A DNA stretch of 40,851 nucleotides from JBBRYW01 sp038237235 (GCA_038237235.1 JBBRYW010000010.1:1-40851), one strand, 5' to 3'; counted from the stretch's first letter, positions 14,982 through 23,270 are shown. A program made the numbers and translations. The notes: generated by a model not told the origin, from the sequence alone.

Positions 14982-16187
14982 ATGCCCACGTACCAGGTCC
15001 GCGGAGACGTTCCGCGCAAGCGGCACATCCAGTTTCGAGAGAACGGCACGCTGCTGACCGAGGAGGTCATGGGCCTCGAGGGCTTCTCGGGCAACGAGTC
15101 GATCCTCTACCACCTCCAGTCGCCCTGCCGCGTGAAGGAGCTCGGCGAGTTCGAGCCGATCGTCCGGGAGGAATGGATTCCCGACGCACATGCCCACCGA
15201 CACCTGCGCACGATGGACATCCCGCAGGACGGAGATCCGGTGACGGGTCGGCGCCTGCTGATGTGGAACTCGGACGTCGAGATCTCGCTCTGCCGCCCGA
15301 GCGCGGAGATGGACTTCTTCTATCGCGACGGGGAGGGCGACGAGATCGTCTTCGTGCACGAGGGGTCTGGCACGCTCGAGACGATCTACGGAGACCTGCC
15401 CTACGCCGAGGGCGACTACGTCGTGATCCCGCGAGGGACGACCTACCGCTTCGCCACCGACGGGCCGCAGCGCCACCTCGTCTTCCAGTCACCGGGGCTC
15501 ATGGAAATTCCGCGCCGGTATCGCAACGCGTACGGGCAACTGATGGAGCACGCGCCCTTCTACCACCGCGACATCCACCCGCCGACGGAGCTGCACACGC
15601 ATCGCGACCGCCGCGACTTCCGCGTCAAGGTCCGGGTGCGAGGGGGCCTCCAGACCTACGTGCTCGACTACCACCCCTTCGACGTGGTGGGCTGGGACGG
15701 CTACGTCTACCCGTGGACGTTCAACATCAACGACTTCGAGCCGATCACCGGACGCATCCACATGCCGCCCCCGTCGCACCAGACGTTTGCGGGGCCGAAC
15801 TTCGTGATCTGCTCCTTCTGCCCGCGCAAGCTCGACTTCGACCCGCTCGCGATCCCGATCCCGTACCACCACTCGAATCTCAACTCGGAGGAGATGATCT
15901 ACTACGTCTCCGGCAACTTCAGCTCGCGCCGCGGGATCGACGTCGCCTCGGTGACCCTGCACCCCTCGGGCATCCCGCACGGCCCGCACCCCGGTCTCGC
16001 CGAGCGCTCGATCGGGCTGACGGAGACGCACGAGCTCGCGGTCATGTGCGACACCTTCCACCCGCTTCGTCTGACGACGTTAGCCCGCGGCCTCGACGAT
16101 CCGCGCTACGCCTATTCCTGGTACGACGAGGCGACCCCGGCTGCGAGTCCCGAAGAGGACCCGGCCGGAGTCACCTCGCACTTCTAG
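14982..16187 (+). CDS. hmgA: Homogentisate 1,2-dioxygenase
   Basis: Fe(II) dioxygenase opening the ring of homogentisate to maleylacetoacetate. 401 residues. Family features: an N-terminal cupin-like half (GDEIVFVHEGSGTLET, YAEGDYVVIPRGTTYRF) and a C-terminal catalytic half. The second half contains PWTFNINDFEPITGRIHMPP, the ligand regions PYHHSNLNSEEMIYY (His and Glu) and LHPSGIPHGPHPG (His), and SWYDEA. I chose ATG 14982 because AGGAGG at 14971-14976 is ideally placed; an upstream in-frame ATG lacks a ribosome-binding site. Completes with HPPD (3653) and the FAH-family gene (10298) most of the homogentisate pathway, although the genes are not contiguous. Confidence 0.92.
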   Translation: MPTYQVRGDVPRKRHIQFRENGTLLTEEVMGLEGFSGNESILYHLQSPCRVKELGEFEPIVREEWIPDAHAHRHLRTMDIPQDGDPVTGRRLLMWNSDVEISLCRPSAEMDFFYRDGEGDEIVFVHEGSGTLETIYGDLPYAEGDYVVIPRGTTYRFATDGPQRHLVFQSPGLMEIPRRYRNAYGQLMEHAPFYHRDIHPPTELHTHRDRRDFRVKVRVRGGLQTYVLDYHPFDVVGWDGYVYPWTFNINDFEPITGRIHMPPPSHQTFAGPNFVICSFCPRKLDFDPLAIPIPYHHSNLNSEEMIYYVSGNFSSRRGIDVASVTLHPSGIPHGPHPGLAERSIGLTETHELAVMCDTFHPLRLTTLARGLDDPRYAYSWYDEATPAASPEEDPAGVTSHF

Positions 16188-16193
16188 GAGCGG

Positions 16194-16643
16194 TTACTGC
16201 CAGGCCCAGCGCGGTAGGAAGCTTCCGTTCAGGAGGTTCAGGAGCGAGCTGAACGGTGCGATCGTCGGCGGGACCTGCGTCGGCTGTCGCTGGATGCGGT
16301 TGCTGAGGCAGACACCCTGATCGCTGAGCGTCGCCGGCGCGGCGAAGATCGAGCGCGCAGCCACCTGGTTGATGACCGTCCAGGTGTTCTGGAGCGCATC
16401 GCCGGTGATCGCCGCCAGGCAGACGCCGAACTGCAGGCTGGCGATCCCGACGTCCTGCGCCGCTGCGACGTCCTTCTTCAGCTTCGTGACCTGCTTCTGA
16501 AGGCTCGCGTTCTGTTTCTTGAGCGCGTTCATCTGCTGCTGTAGGCCAGCGACCTGCTTCTCCACTGGCGACGCGGCCGAGGCGGTTCCGACTCCGACGA
16601 GCAGCAGTCCCACTGCCACCAGGGCAGCAATCGCCTTCTTCAT
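16194..16643 (-). CDS. Small secreted coiled-coil protein A
   Basis: 149 residues of no family I can name. Signal peptide MKKAIAALVAVGLLLVGVG then ASA cleavage region; a heptad coiled coil follows (VAGLQQQMNALKKQNASLQK, about 30-65). The C-terminal domain has a Cys in FGVCLAAITGDALQNTWTVI and a second Cys after SDQG, spaced to allow a disulfide. The ATG at 16641-16643 has a perfect Shine-Dalgarno AGGAGG 8 nt upstream; an in-frame upstream start gives only low-complexity sequence. Its paralogue lies 106 bp upstream on the same strand. Location outside the membrane is inferred; role unknown. Confidence 0.75.
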   Translation of the reverse strand: MKKAIAALVAVGLLLVGVGTASAASPVEKQVAGLQQQMNALKKQNASLQKQVTKLKKDVAAAQDVGIASLQFGVCLAAITGDALQNTWTVINQVAARSIFAAPATLSDQGVCLSNRIQRQPTQVPPTIAPFSSLLNLLNGSFLPRWAWQ

Positions 16644-16748
16644 TGGGGTTCCTCCTCGGTGCGGTGAGCGCTGAGCGTAGCTGGCAGCAGAGGAGTTGCG
16701 GCGCTCCCTCACGGGTGAGTCGACAGTGATTCGAGCCTCCCCGCGGTG

Positions 16749-17132
16749 TCAGACGAGCCAGTTGATGAACATCGTCAACGCCGTCAGGTAACCCGCTGCG
16801 TTGTTCGGAGACCGCGTCGTGCTCGCGACCTGGCAGCCCTGCTTGTCGCTCACCGCCGTGCCGACGGTGAACAGGACGCGGCCGGCGAAGGTGTTCAGCA
16901 CCGCCCACGTTCCCTGGATTGCATCGGACGTGAGCGATGCGAGGCACGCGTCGCCGAAGTAGTTCGACTGGATCTCGCCGTTCAGGCGCTTCGTTTCCTT
17001 CTGCAACGCCGCTACCTGCTTCTCGAGCGCCGCGATCCGCTGGGTTGGCGACTTCGCCGGCGCTGCCTGGGCGATCGGGGCTGCTGCGACCAGCGCGAGT
17101 GCGCCGGCGAACGCTGCGATTGTCCGCTTCAC
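16749..17132 (-). CDS. Small secreted coiled-coil protein B
   Basis: 127 residues, paralogue of protein A. Signal peptide MKRTIAAFAGALALVAAAP, a coiled coil (RIAALEKQVAALQKETKRLN), then a domain with matching residues: CLASLTSDAIQGTWAVLN and SDKQGCQ align with the paralogue's CLAAITGDALQNTWTVIN and SDQGVC. The GTG start at 17130-17132 follows a strong AGGAGG. The pair seems to have arisen by tandem duplication and could form homo- or heterodimers via the coiled coil. No known family recognised. Confidence 0.7.
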   Translation of the reverse strand: MKRTIAAFAGALALVAAAPIAQAAPAKSPTQRIAALEKQVAALQKETKRLNGEIQSNYFGDACLASLTSDAIQGTWAVLNTFAGRVLFTVGTAVSDKQGCQVASTTRSPNNAAGYLTALTMFINWLV

Positions 17133-17169
17133 GGCCTGTGTCCTCCTCGTGGTTGAGAGTCCGAGCCTA

Positions 17170-17186
17170 GATCAACCATCTTGATC
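17170..17186. promoter_or_regulatory. GATCAA-N5-TTGATC palindrome in divergent promoter region
   Basis: A 17-bp inverted repeat with perfect 6-bp arms lies between coiled-coil gene B (start 17132, minus) and the AlkA-like gene (start 17227, plus). It abuts a minus-strand TAGGCT that could be the -10 box of gene B. It has the form of an operator for a dimeric regulator; the regulator is unknown. Confidence 0.45.
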
Positions 17187-17226
17187 TCCGCGGCTGCCGT
17201 CGACAAGAGAAGATGATGCGCGCGAG

Positions 17227-18054
17227 GTGACACTACTACGACTTCCGCAGCCGTACGACTTCAGCCTCTCGACGGAGCGCTTTCGCGCGTTCGGGCTCGA
17301 CCTCGCGAACCTCTGGCAGGATGACGCCCTCCTTCGCGTCGTGTCCGGCCGGGAGGCTCGAATCACTGCGGCGCCGGACGGCGTCTCCGTCGAGCCGTTC
17401 GACGGCGAGATCGAGGCCGTTGCGCGCAACTTGCTCGGCGCCGACTTCGACCTGGAGGCGTTCGCCGGTTTCGCCGCCGCCGACCCCGTTCTCGAGCATC
17501 TCTCGGAAGCTCTCGCGGGCTTCCGCCCACCGCTCGTTCCGGACCCGTTCGAGGCGCTCGTGACCTCGATCAGCGCTCAGCAAGTCTCCCTTCGCGCGGC
17601 CTTCGCAGTCCGGAGCCGGCTGATTGCGGGCTTCGGGGAGCGCGCTCAGCTCGCCTACGAATTTCCGTCGCGCGAGCGGCTCGCGGCGGCCGGCGCCGAC
17701 GATGTCGTCGCCACGGGCTTCTCGCGCCGGAAGGGGGAGTCCATCGTCGGCCTGGCTCGAAGCGACGTCGATCTCGGTGCGCTCGCCGTCTGCCCGGACG
17801 AGGAGGTAAAGGTAACGCTCAGCGCGCTGCCCGGAATCGGCGAGTGGACCGCCGACTGGTTCCTCGCCCGGCACCTTGGACGGCCGCGGGCCTGGCCCGC
17901 CGGCGACCTCGGGCTGCGGAAGGCAGTGTCGCACTTCTATGGTGGCGGTCACGACCTCTCCGTCCAGGAGGTGCGCGCAATGAGCAGTCGCTTCGCCCCC
18001 TTCGAGAACCTGTCCGCCCACTACTTGCTCACGGGCTTGCGCGTGGCGCCGTGA
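17227..18054 (+). CDS. AlkA-like DNA-3-methyladenine glycosylase II
   Basis: 275-residue HhH-GPD superfamily base-excision enzyme that removes alkylated bases. Visible elements: an AlkA-type N-terminal part (PQPYDFSLSTERFRAFG), the helical block DPFEALVTSISAQQVSLRAA, the helix-hairpin-helix LSALPGIGEWTADWFLARHL and the catalytic Asp227 in PAGDLGLRKA. Length matches the family. GTG start; no clear Shine-Dalgarno. First gene of a tightly overlapping run: its TGA overlaps the GTG of the GNAT gene. Confidence 0.88.
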   Translation: MTLLRLPQPYDFSLSTERFRAFGLDLANLWQDDALLRVVSGREARITAAPDGVSVEPFDGEIEAVARNLLGADFDLEAFAGFAAADPVLEHLSEALAGFRPPLVPDPFEALVTSISAQQVSLRAAFAVRSRLIAGFGERAQLAYEFPSRERLAAAGADDVVATGFSRRKGESIVGLARSDVDLGALAVCPDEEVKVTLSALPGIGEWTADWFLARHLGRPRAWPAGDLGLRKAVSHFYGGGHDLSVQEVRAMSSRFAPFENLSAHYLLTGLRVAP

Positions 18055-19031
18055 CGATCCGGACCGCCACGCTGGAGGATGCGGGCGCATTCCGCGAGAT
18101 CTGGGAGGAGTTCCACCAGGCGCCGCCCTGGGTGCGGGAGACCTGGGAGACGATCTGGCCGCACGCCGAGCGCTCGTTCGCCGACGGGCTCGTCATCCTT
18201 GCCGAGGAGGACCGCCGCACCGTCGGCTTCGTGCTCGGCGAGATCGACGCTCGCGATCCCGCGCTCGGCAGGCTCGTCGACCTCTACGTTCGACCGGAGG
18301 CGCGGCGACGTGGGCTCGCACGGGGGATGATCGCGCGGGCGGCGGCGCGGCTGCGCGAGCTCGGCGCGGTGCGCATCGCCGTGGAGGTCGGACTGGAGGA
18401 CGGTCCTGCGCGGTCGCTGTACGACCGGATGGGCTTCAGGCCCCACACGCTCAACCTGGCCGCCGAGGCGGCGAGCGTCGAGAACGCGGCGATCGAGCGG
18501 GCTGAAGGCCCATCGTTCGGCTCGATCCAGATTCAGACCGACGATCAGGGTGCCGTCGAGCGTGCGGTGCAGCAGTTCATCCCACGGTTGCCGGGGCGCT
18601 CGCTCGGGAGCAGGGTCGAGCCGCCCCGAAACGGCTGGACGGGTGTGTACGACGAGCTGTGCGACCGGGAGCCCGAGCTGCTGCGGCGGCTCGCCCGCGA
18701 GCTGTCAGACCGGCTCGGCGCCGTCGTGATCGCCCTCGGTGTCGAGCGGGGGGCGGTCGTCCGTTTCGTCCTGCTCGAGCGGGGCCGGGTGATGGACGAG
18801 TATCTCTCCGTTCCCGAGTACTACGGTCCGCTGCCGCCCGGCGATGTCGTTGCGCTTCGCGCGAATCCGACCGTGATCGGGCGGCTGACGGGCGCCGACC
18901 TGGCGCGTGTCCGGGCGGCGGCGCGGACGGCGGCGTCGACCGCCGATCTTCCGCCCGCGGCCGAGCTCCTGGCTCAGGTCGCCGGTGCTCTCGGGATTGA
19001 CGGTGTGCGCCCCGGGTACGTGGATCGGTGA
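18051..19031 (+). CDS. GNAT N-acetyltransferase with extra C-terminal domain
   Basis: 326 residues. The first 145 or so are a standard GNAT domain: TIRTATLEDAGAFREIWEEF, GRLVDLYVRPEARRRGLARG (acetyl-CoA pyrophosphate loop RRRGLARG) and LYDRMGFRPH. The remaining 180 residues (from about FGSIQIQTDDQGAVERAV to PGYVDR) form a second domain that I do not recognise; it is predicted soluble alpha/beta. Substrate unknown. GTG 18051 overlaps the TGA of the glycosylase gene and its own TGA overlaps the GST start, so it is a member of one operon. Confidence 0.8.
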   Translation: MTIRTATLEDAGAFREIWEEFHQAPPWVRETWETIWPHAERSFADGLVILAEEDRRTVGFVLGEIDARDPALGRLVDLYVRPEARRRGLARGMIARAAARLRELGAVRIAVEVGLEDGPARSLYDRMGFRPHTLNLAAEAASVENAAIERAEGPSFGSIQIQTDDQGAVERAVQQFIPRLPGRSLGSRVEPPRNGWTGVYDELCDREPELLRRLARELSDRLGAVVIALGVERGAVVRFVLLERGRVMDEYLSVPEYYGPLPPGDVVALRANPTVIGRLTGADLARVRAAARTAASTADLPPAAELLAQVAGALGIDGVRPGYVDR

Positions 19032-19612
19032 TGGCACTCGTTCTCTACAGCGCCGAGCGTTGCCCGTACGCCTCGCGCGTCCGCATTCTCCTGGCGGAGA
19101 AGGAGGCGGACCACGAGACGGTCGAGATCGACCTCGACGACCGGCCTGCCTGGCTCTACGACAAGAACTCGACCGGACGAGTGCCCGTGCTCGAGGAGGA
19201 GGACGGGTTTCTGCTGCCCGAGTCGGCCGTGATCATGGAGTACGTCGAGGAGCGCTTCGATCATCCCTCGCTCCTTCCCGCCGACCCGCGCGGGCGGGCG
19301 CTCGCACGGCTGCGGATCGAGCGCTTCGACCGCGACCTCGGCGACCAGTACTACGCCCTTCGCCGAGGCTCGGGCGACGGGACGCGGCTTCGCGCGGCGC
19401 TCGAGCGGCTCGACGGGGTGCTCGAGGCGGAGCCGTGGCTGACAGGCGAGGACTACGGGCTCGCCGACATCGCGTATCTGCCGTGGATCGTGCGCGCGCG
19501 CGACCTGCTCGGCGTCGAGCTCGCGCCGTACCCCTCCGTGCAGGCCTGGCTCGAGCGGCTCGCCCAGCGGCCCGCGGTCGCGGCCGAGCTGATCGCCAAG
19601 CCGGCACGGTGA
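19031..19612 (+). CDS. Glutathione S-transferase family protein
   Basis: 193-residue thioredoxin-fold protein with a GST layout. The N-terminal domain has LYSAERCPYASRVRILLAEK, STGRVPVLEEEDGFLLPESA and an IMEYVEERF helix. The C-terminal helical domain has the N-capping-box region LTGEDYGLADIAYLPWI. Actinobacteria usually lack glutathione, so the thiol partner is open. With three homogentisate-pathway genes in the window and no other isomerase, it is a conceivable maleylacetoacetate isomerase, but sequence alone does not show this. ATG 19031 overlaps the upstream TGA as TGATG. Confidence 0.8.
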   Translation: MALVLYSAERCPYASRVRILLAEKEADHETVEIDLDDRPAWLYDKNSTGRVPVLEEEDGFLLPESAVIMEYVEERFDHPSLLPADPRGRALARLRIERFDRDLGDQYYALRRGSGDGTRLRAALERLDGVLEAEPWLTGEDYGLADIAYLPWIVRARDLLGVELAPYPSVQAWLERLAQRPAVAAELIAKPAR

Positions 19613-20250
19613 AGATCGTCTGCCTCCACGCCTTCCCGCTCGACGAGTCGATGTGGGATGGACAGCGCCAGGTGCTGGGGCGGCTCGATGCAGTTGTACC
19701 TCGACTCTACGACCGCGGGGGGTCCATCGACGGGTGGGCGGGTCAGCTCCTCGAGGAGATCGACGGCGAGCTCGTCGTCGTGGGCGCATCGATGGGCGGG
19801 TACTGCGCCTACGCGGTGGCGCGTCGCGCGCCCGAGCGCGTGCACGGGCTCCTGGCTGTCGGGGCGCGCACGGGGCCGGACTCGCCGGAACGCCGCGAGC
19901 AGCGCGACGAGATGATCGCGGCGCTCCGGGACGAGGGTGTAGAGGCGTTCAAGCGGGCCGCCCCGGTCGAGACGCCGCCCGGCCTGACGGTCGATGGCCT
20001 GCTGGGCGCTCAGCAAGCGCTTCGCGACCGCCCAGACTCGGGAGACGTCGTCGCCTCATTCCAGGGGCCGTTCAAGCTCGTCGTCGGCGCACGGGACGAG
20101 CTGCTGAGCGTCCGAGAAGCACGCGGCATCGCGGAGTCGGCGCCCGACGGCCGGCTCGAAGTCGTGCCGGAAGCCGGTCACATCGTGAGCCTCGACCAGC
20201 CGGAGCGCTTCAATCGGATCCTCGCGGACTTTCTGCAGTCGTGGGCGTGA
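19609..20250 (+). CDS. Alpha/beta-fold hydrolase
   Basis: 213-residue serine hydrolase with the full triad visible: nucleophile Ser61 in VVGASMGGYCAY, Asp in VVGARDELLSV and His in PEAGHIVSLDQPE. The N-terminal oxyanion region is LHAFPLDESMWDGQ. Small with a short lid; substrate unknown. The GTG start overlaps the GST stop (GTGA) and its stop overlaps the rhodanese start, so translation is probably coupled. Confidence 0.85.
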   Translation: MKIVCLHAFPLDESMWDGQRQVLGRLDAVVPRLYDRGGSIDGWAGQLLEEIDGELVVVGASMGGYCAYAVARRAPERVHGLLAVGARTGPDSPERREQRDEMIAALRDEGVEAFKRAAPVETPPGLTVDGLLGAQQALRDRPDSGDVVASFQGPFKLVVGARDELLSVREARGIAESAPDGRLEVVPEAGHIVSLDQPERFNRILADFLQSWA

Positions 20251-20594
20251 CGCCCGAGCAGCTCGCCCGCCGGCTGGAGGCCCACGACCTGGTTCTCCTC
20301 GACGTTCGCACGACTGAGGAGTACACCGGTGCTGCGGGATATCCATGCGACCCGAGGCAGGGGCACATTCCCGGCGCGCGCAACATCCCGCTCGAGCGGC
20401 TGCTCGGAGCGGATGTGAGCGAGGTCCGTCAGCTCGTTGGGGCTCCCGAGGGGAGCGAGGTCGTCGCCTACTGCCATTCGGGCCAGCGGTCGGGCCTGGC
20501 CGTCGCTGCCCTCATCAACGCCGGCTTCCGGGCGGAGAACTACGAGGGGTCCTGGCACGAATGGTCGCGCCGGGCAGACCTGGCCGCGGAGTAG
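20247..20594 (+). CDS. Rhodanese-like sulfurtransferase
   Basis: 115-residue single rhodanese domain. Motifs: LVLLDVRTTEEYTGAAGYPC, GHIPGARNIPLERLL, the active-site loop AYCHSGQRSG with catalytic Cys76, and the closing NYEGSWHEWSR. Probably moves sulfane sulfur; physiological acceptor unknown. GTG 20247 overlaps the TGA of the hydrolase gene; an in-frame GTG 6 nt upstream is possible. Last gene of the five-gene overlapping run. Confidence 0.88.
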   Translation: MTPEQLARRLEAHDLVLLDVRTTEEYTGAAGYPCDPRQGHIPGARNIPLERLLGADVSEVRQLVGAPEGSEVVAYCHSGQRSGLAVAALINAGFRAENYEGSWHEWSRRADLAAE

Positions 20595-20601
20595 CCCCCG
20601 G

Positions 20602-21306
20602 CTACGCCGGCACGGCGACGCGTTCCGCGACCTCGACGAACGCACCGCAAAGTGTCCGGCCGAGCTCGTTCCAGGCGCCGATCCGCTCGCGCGTCTCGGC
20701 AAGCAGCTGCTCCCGCGGGAGCGGCATCTTGCGGTCGGGCTGACTCAGCCAGTCCTTGATCTGCGCCTCGGTCACCTCGGCGTGGAACTGGATTCCCCAG
20801 ACGCGGTCCCCGAGGCGAAAGGCCTGCGTGCACAGAGGACTGTGGGCCATCTCCTCGGCGCCCCCCGGGATGCCGTACGTGTAGTAGTGCCATTGAAACG
20901 CGTCGAAACGCTCGGGTAGGCGTCCGAGCACCGGGTCGTCGGCCGCCTCTGCCGTGAGCTCGACGGGATGCCAGCCGATCTCGGGCTTGATCGTGGGGTG
21001 AACCGGCGCGTGAGCGGCCTTCGCGATCAGTTGCGCGCCCAGGCAGACCCCGAGCAGCGGCGTTCGCAGCGCAAAGAGCCGCTGTAGCAGGAAGTTCTCC
21101 TCGCGCAGCCACGGATGGTGATCGTCCTGATCGGCGTGCATCGCGCCGCCGAAGACGAGTACGGCCCCGTAGTCGTCGAGAGGCCGCGGCGGAGGAGCTC
21201 CCCAGGCGAGGCTCCATTCGTCCATCATGTGACCGCGGTCGCGGAGGACATCGCCGAAGACGCCCGCGCGCACTTTCTCACCGTGGATGATCGAAAGGAC
21301 GTCCAA
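20602..21306 (-). CDS. Class I glutamine amidotransferase (GMP synthase-like, stand-alone)
   Basis: 234 residues, a single GATase1 domain without a synthetase partner. Nucleophile Cys in PLLGVCLGAQLIAKA; catalytic His and Glu in WGIQFHAEVTEAQI; the substrate loop includes AFQWHYYTYGIPGGA. Stand-alone homologues include gamma-glutamyl hydrolases and unknown-function amidotransferases. It faces the end of the rhodanese operon. The start appears to be TTG at 21304-21306 (reading DVLSIIHGEK), with no strong ribosome-binding site. Confidence 0.8.
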   Translation of the reverse strand: MDVLSIIHGEKVRAGVFGDVLRDRGHMMDEWSLAWGAPPPRPLDDYGAVLVFGGAMHADQDDHHPWLREENFLLQRLFALRTPLLGVCLGAQLIAKAAHAPVHPTIKPEIGWHPVELTAEAADDPVLGRLPERFDAFQWHYYTYGIPGGAEEMAHSPLCTQAFRLGDRVWGIQFHAEVTEAQIKDWLSQPDRKMPLPREQLLAETRERIGAWNELGRTLCGAFVEVAERVAVPA

Positions 21307-21322
21307 AACGTCGCGAAAGCGG

Positions 21323-22375
21323 TTAGCGCCTCCGCTTCTTCTTCACCGGTTTGACCTTCACGGTGACCTTGGCGCTCTCGGCCGTGAAGCCCGCGGCAGT
21401 CACGCTCGAGCAGGCAGCGAGCATCGGGGCGCAGCCTTGCGACGTGACGTCGGACTCCGGCACCGTCGCCGTGGCCCGAAACACCGTCGTCCGCTTGATC
21501 GGCACCGTCTTCGTGAAGCCCCCGCTCGGGGCTGTCGTGATCGAGGCGAGCACGCTGCTGCCCGCGAGGAGCTGAACCCTCGCAGCCGCTCCGGCGTCCG
21601 CGACGGAGCCGGTCAAGCGAGCGAACCACCCTGTGCCGCGGCGAACCAGCTGACCGTGCAGCGAGACGCCGCCGGAGGCGCGCGGGATCGACTGGGACTC
21701 GACCGTGTCGGCCGCGTTGACGCTTCCGAAACCCGGCCTGTAGGGCGTGAAGAGCGCGGTCCAGCGGGCGGCCGACTGCCCCACCACCGTGAACGCGCCC
21801 AAAATCGTGAACGTCGCGTTCAGAAAGCGCGCGCCCTGCGGCGAGCGGCCCGGCGTCCCGGGCGGCAGGTCGGGCGGACGGAGGCAGACCTGCAGTTTCG
21901 CCGAGGCGAAGGCGGCCTCAGGCCCGCTCGTGATCCGGTCGACGATGATCGGGATCGGCTCGAGCGAGACGCCGGCCGCCGAGGGGCTCACGACCCAGAT
22001 CGCCTGGTGCGCGCCCGGTGAGCAGAGCGCGGCCGAGGGCGGTGCCTCGGCGACGGCAACAGATTGGATTCCACCGCCAAAGTCGATGTTCAGACCGGAT
22101 GGAGGGGCGAGATCCGTTGCGTTGATCCTCCCGCTCGACGTTCCGATTCCGGTGCGAGGTGGCTGGGAGAGGTCGATCGTGTACCCCAGCGGTACGTAGA
22201 TCGTGATCTTCGCCGTAGGGTCGTCGGTCACGGCCTGGGAGAGCGTGATCTTCGTCTGCGAGCCGGTTGCCTGAACCACGAGCCTCGGGGCATAGGCGGC
22301 TCCCGCGACTCCGGCGGAGCCGAGTAAGCCGAGTGTTGCGCCGCCGATCACTGCAAGACGAGCTGCCGTCCTCAT
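21323..22375 (-). CDS. Secreted protein of unknown function with Ig-like C-terminal part
   Basis: 350 residues beginning with a clear signal peptide (MRTAARLAVIGGATLGLLGS then AGVAGAA). The body is beta-rich with few charged residues (KITIYVPLGYTIDLSQPPRT, SLEPIPIIVDRITSG). The last 100 residues include a repeat-like beta domain (GGVSLHGQLVRRGTGWFARL) and end in a Lys/Arg-rich tail VKPVKKKRRR. Actinobacterial secreted proteins of similar layout are usually annotated hypothetical. I prefer ATG 22373-22375 because it heads the signal peptide and follows GGAAAGG; an upstream extension to 22522 would overlap murI. Basic tail may bind wall or nucleic acid. Confidence 0.7.
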   Translation of the reverse strand: MRTAARLAVIGGATLGLLGSAGVAGAAYAPRLVVQATGSQTKITLSQAVTDDPTAKITIYVPLGYTIDLSQPPRTGIGTSSGRINATDLAPPSGLNIDFGGGIQSVAVAEAPPSAALCSPGAHQAIWVVSPSAAGVSLEPIPIIVDRITSGPEAAFASAKLQVCLRPPDLPPGTPGRSPQGARFLNATFTILGAFTVVGQSAARWTALFTPYRPGFGSVNAADTVESQSIPRASGGVSLHGQLVRRGTGWFARLTGSVADAGAAARVQLLAGSSVLASITTAPSGGFTKTVPIKRTTVFRATATVPESDVTSQGCAPMLAACSSVTAAGFTAESAKVTVKVKPVKKKRRR

Positions 22376-22434
22376 TCCCGGGTTTCCTTTCCGCCGATAC
22401 GAGCCTGGCGGGGCGTATCGTAGCCCGGCCTCCC

Positions 22435-22440
22435 TACAAT
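22435..22440 (+). promoter_or_regulatory. -10-like TACAAT for murI
   Basis: TACAAT ends 8 nt before the ATG at 22449; no Shine-Dalgarno, so probably leaderless. Confidence 0.4.
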
Positions 22441-22448
22441 CGGGGGTC

Positions 22449-23270
22449 ATGGATGAGCGACCGGTAGGCGTCTTCGATTCCGGTGCCGGTGGGTTGACGG
22501 TCCTGCACGAGTGCCTGGTCACGATGCCCCACGAGGACTTCGTCTATCTGGGCGACGGGGCGCGGCTTCCCTACGGGCCGAGGCCGCTGCCCGAGATCCG
22601 GGGCTTCGCGCGCGAGATCGCAGCGTTCCTCGAGGGCGAGGGAGTAAAGCTCATTCTGGTCGCATGCAACGCGGCGACCTCCGCCGCCCTGCCTCAACTC
22701 CAGGAGGAATGCTCGGTCCCGGTGGTTGGTGTGATCACCCCGGAGGCGCACGCAGCCGTCCAGGCGACGCGAAATCGACGTGTCGGCCTGCTCGCAACGC
22801 AGGCCACCGTCGAGGCGGGACGCTACGCGGAGCTCGTCCACGCGCTCGACGCGGGTGTCCGCCTGTTTCCTGTGGCCTGTCCCCGTCTCGTGCCGTTGAT
22901 CGAGAGCTCGGACCCGTTCGGCGCCGAGACCGCCGGCGCAGTACGCGAGTATGCGGCGCCGCTCAAGCAGGCCGGGGTCGACACGGTCATCTTCGGCTGT
23001 ACGCACTATCCCCTGATCCGCCCGATCTTCCAGCGCGTGTTCGGGCGCGACGTGACGCTCGTCTTCTCGGCCGACGAGACGGCGCGCGAGGTCGCCGAGA
23101 CGCTAGAGCGCAAGGGCATCTCGAACGATCCCTCGCGCGACGGCGAGTACCGCTTCCTGACGACTGGGGATCCAGAGGGATTCCGCGTGCTCGGCCAACG
23201 GTTCTTGCAATTGCCGATCCCGTCGGTCGAGCGCCTGGCGGCCACAGAGCTGGCGGGAGCCGCGGCGTGA
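22449..23270 (+). CDS. murI: Glutamate racemase
   Basis: 273-residue enzyme converting L- to D-glutamate for peptidoglycan. Signature N-terminus VGVFDSGAGGLTVL, both catalytic cysteines (VACNAATSAALP and FGCTHYPLI), and the conserved GDGARLPYGPRP. Length normal. The TGA overlaps the GTG of rph (GTGA), and mgtC and rdgB follow with overlaps, forming a murI-rph-mgtC-rdgB operon. The clustering of murI, rph and rdgB is common in Actinobacteria. Confidence 0.95.
   Translation: MDERPVGVFDSGAGGLTVLHECLVTMPHEDFVYLGDGARLPYGPRPLPEIRGFAREIAAFLEGEGVKLILVACNAATSAALPQLQEECSVPVVGVITPEAHAAVQATRNRRVGLLATQATVEAGRYAELVHALDAGVRLFPVACPRLVPLIESSDPFGAETAGAVREYAAPLKQAGVDTVIFGCTHYPLIRPIFQRVFGRDVTLVFSADETAREVAETLERKGISNDPSRDGEYRFLTTGDPEGFRVLGQRFLQLPIPSVERLAATELAGAAA

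Noticed and set aside
21854..22522. Extending the secreted protein to an upstream start at 22522
   Set aside because: It would overlap murI and bury the signal peptide internally; the ATG at 22375 is followed by a textbook leader and preceded by a ribosome-binding site.
22511..23265. Upstream extension of the RNase PH frame inside murI
   Set aside because: The extension is Arg-rich out-of-frame murI; RNase PH begins at GTG 23267, where the conserved RADGRQPGQLRPF starts.
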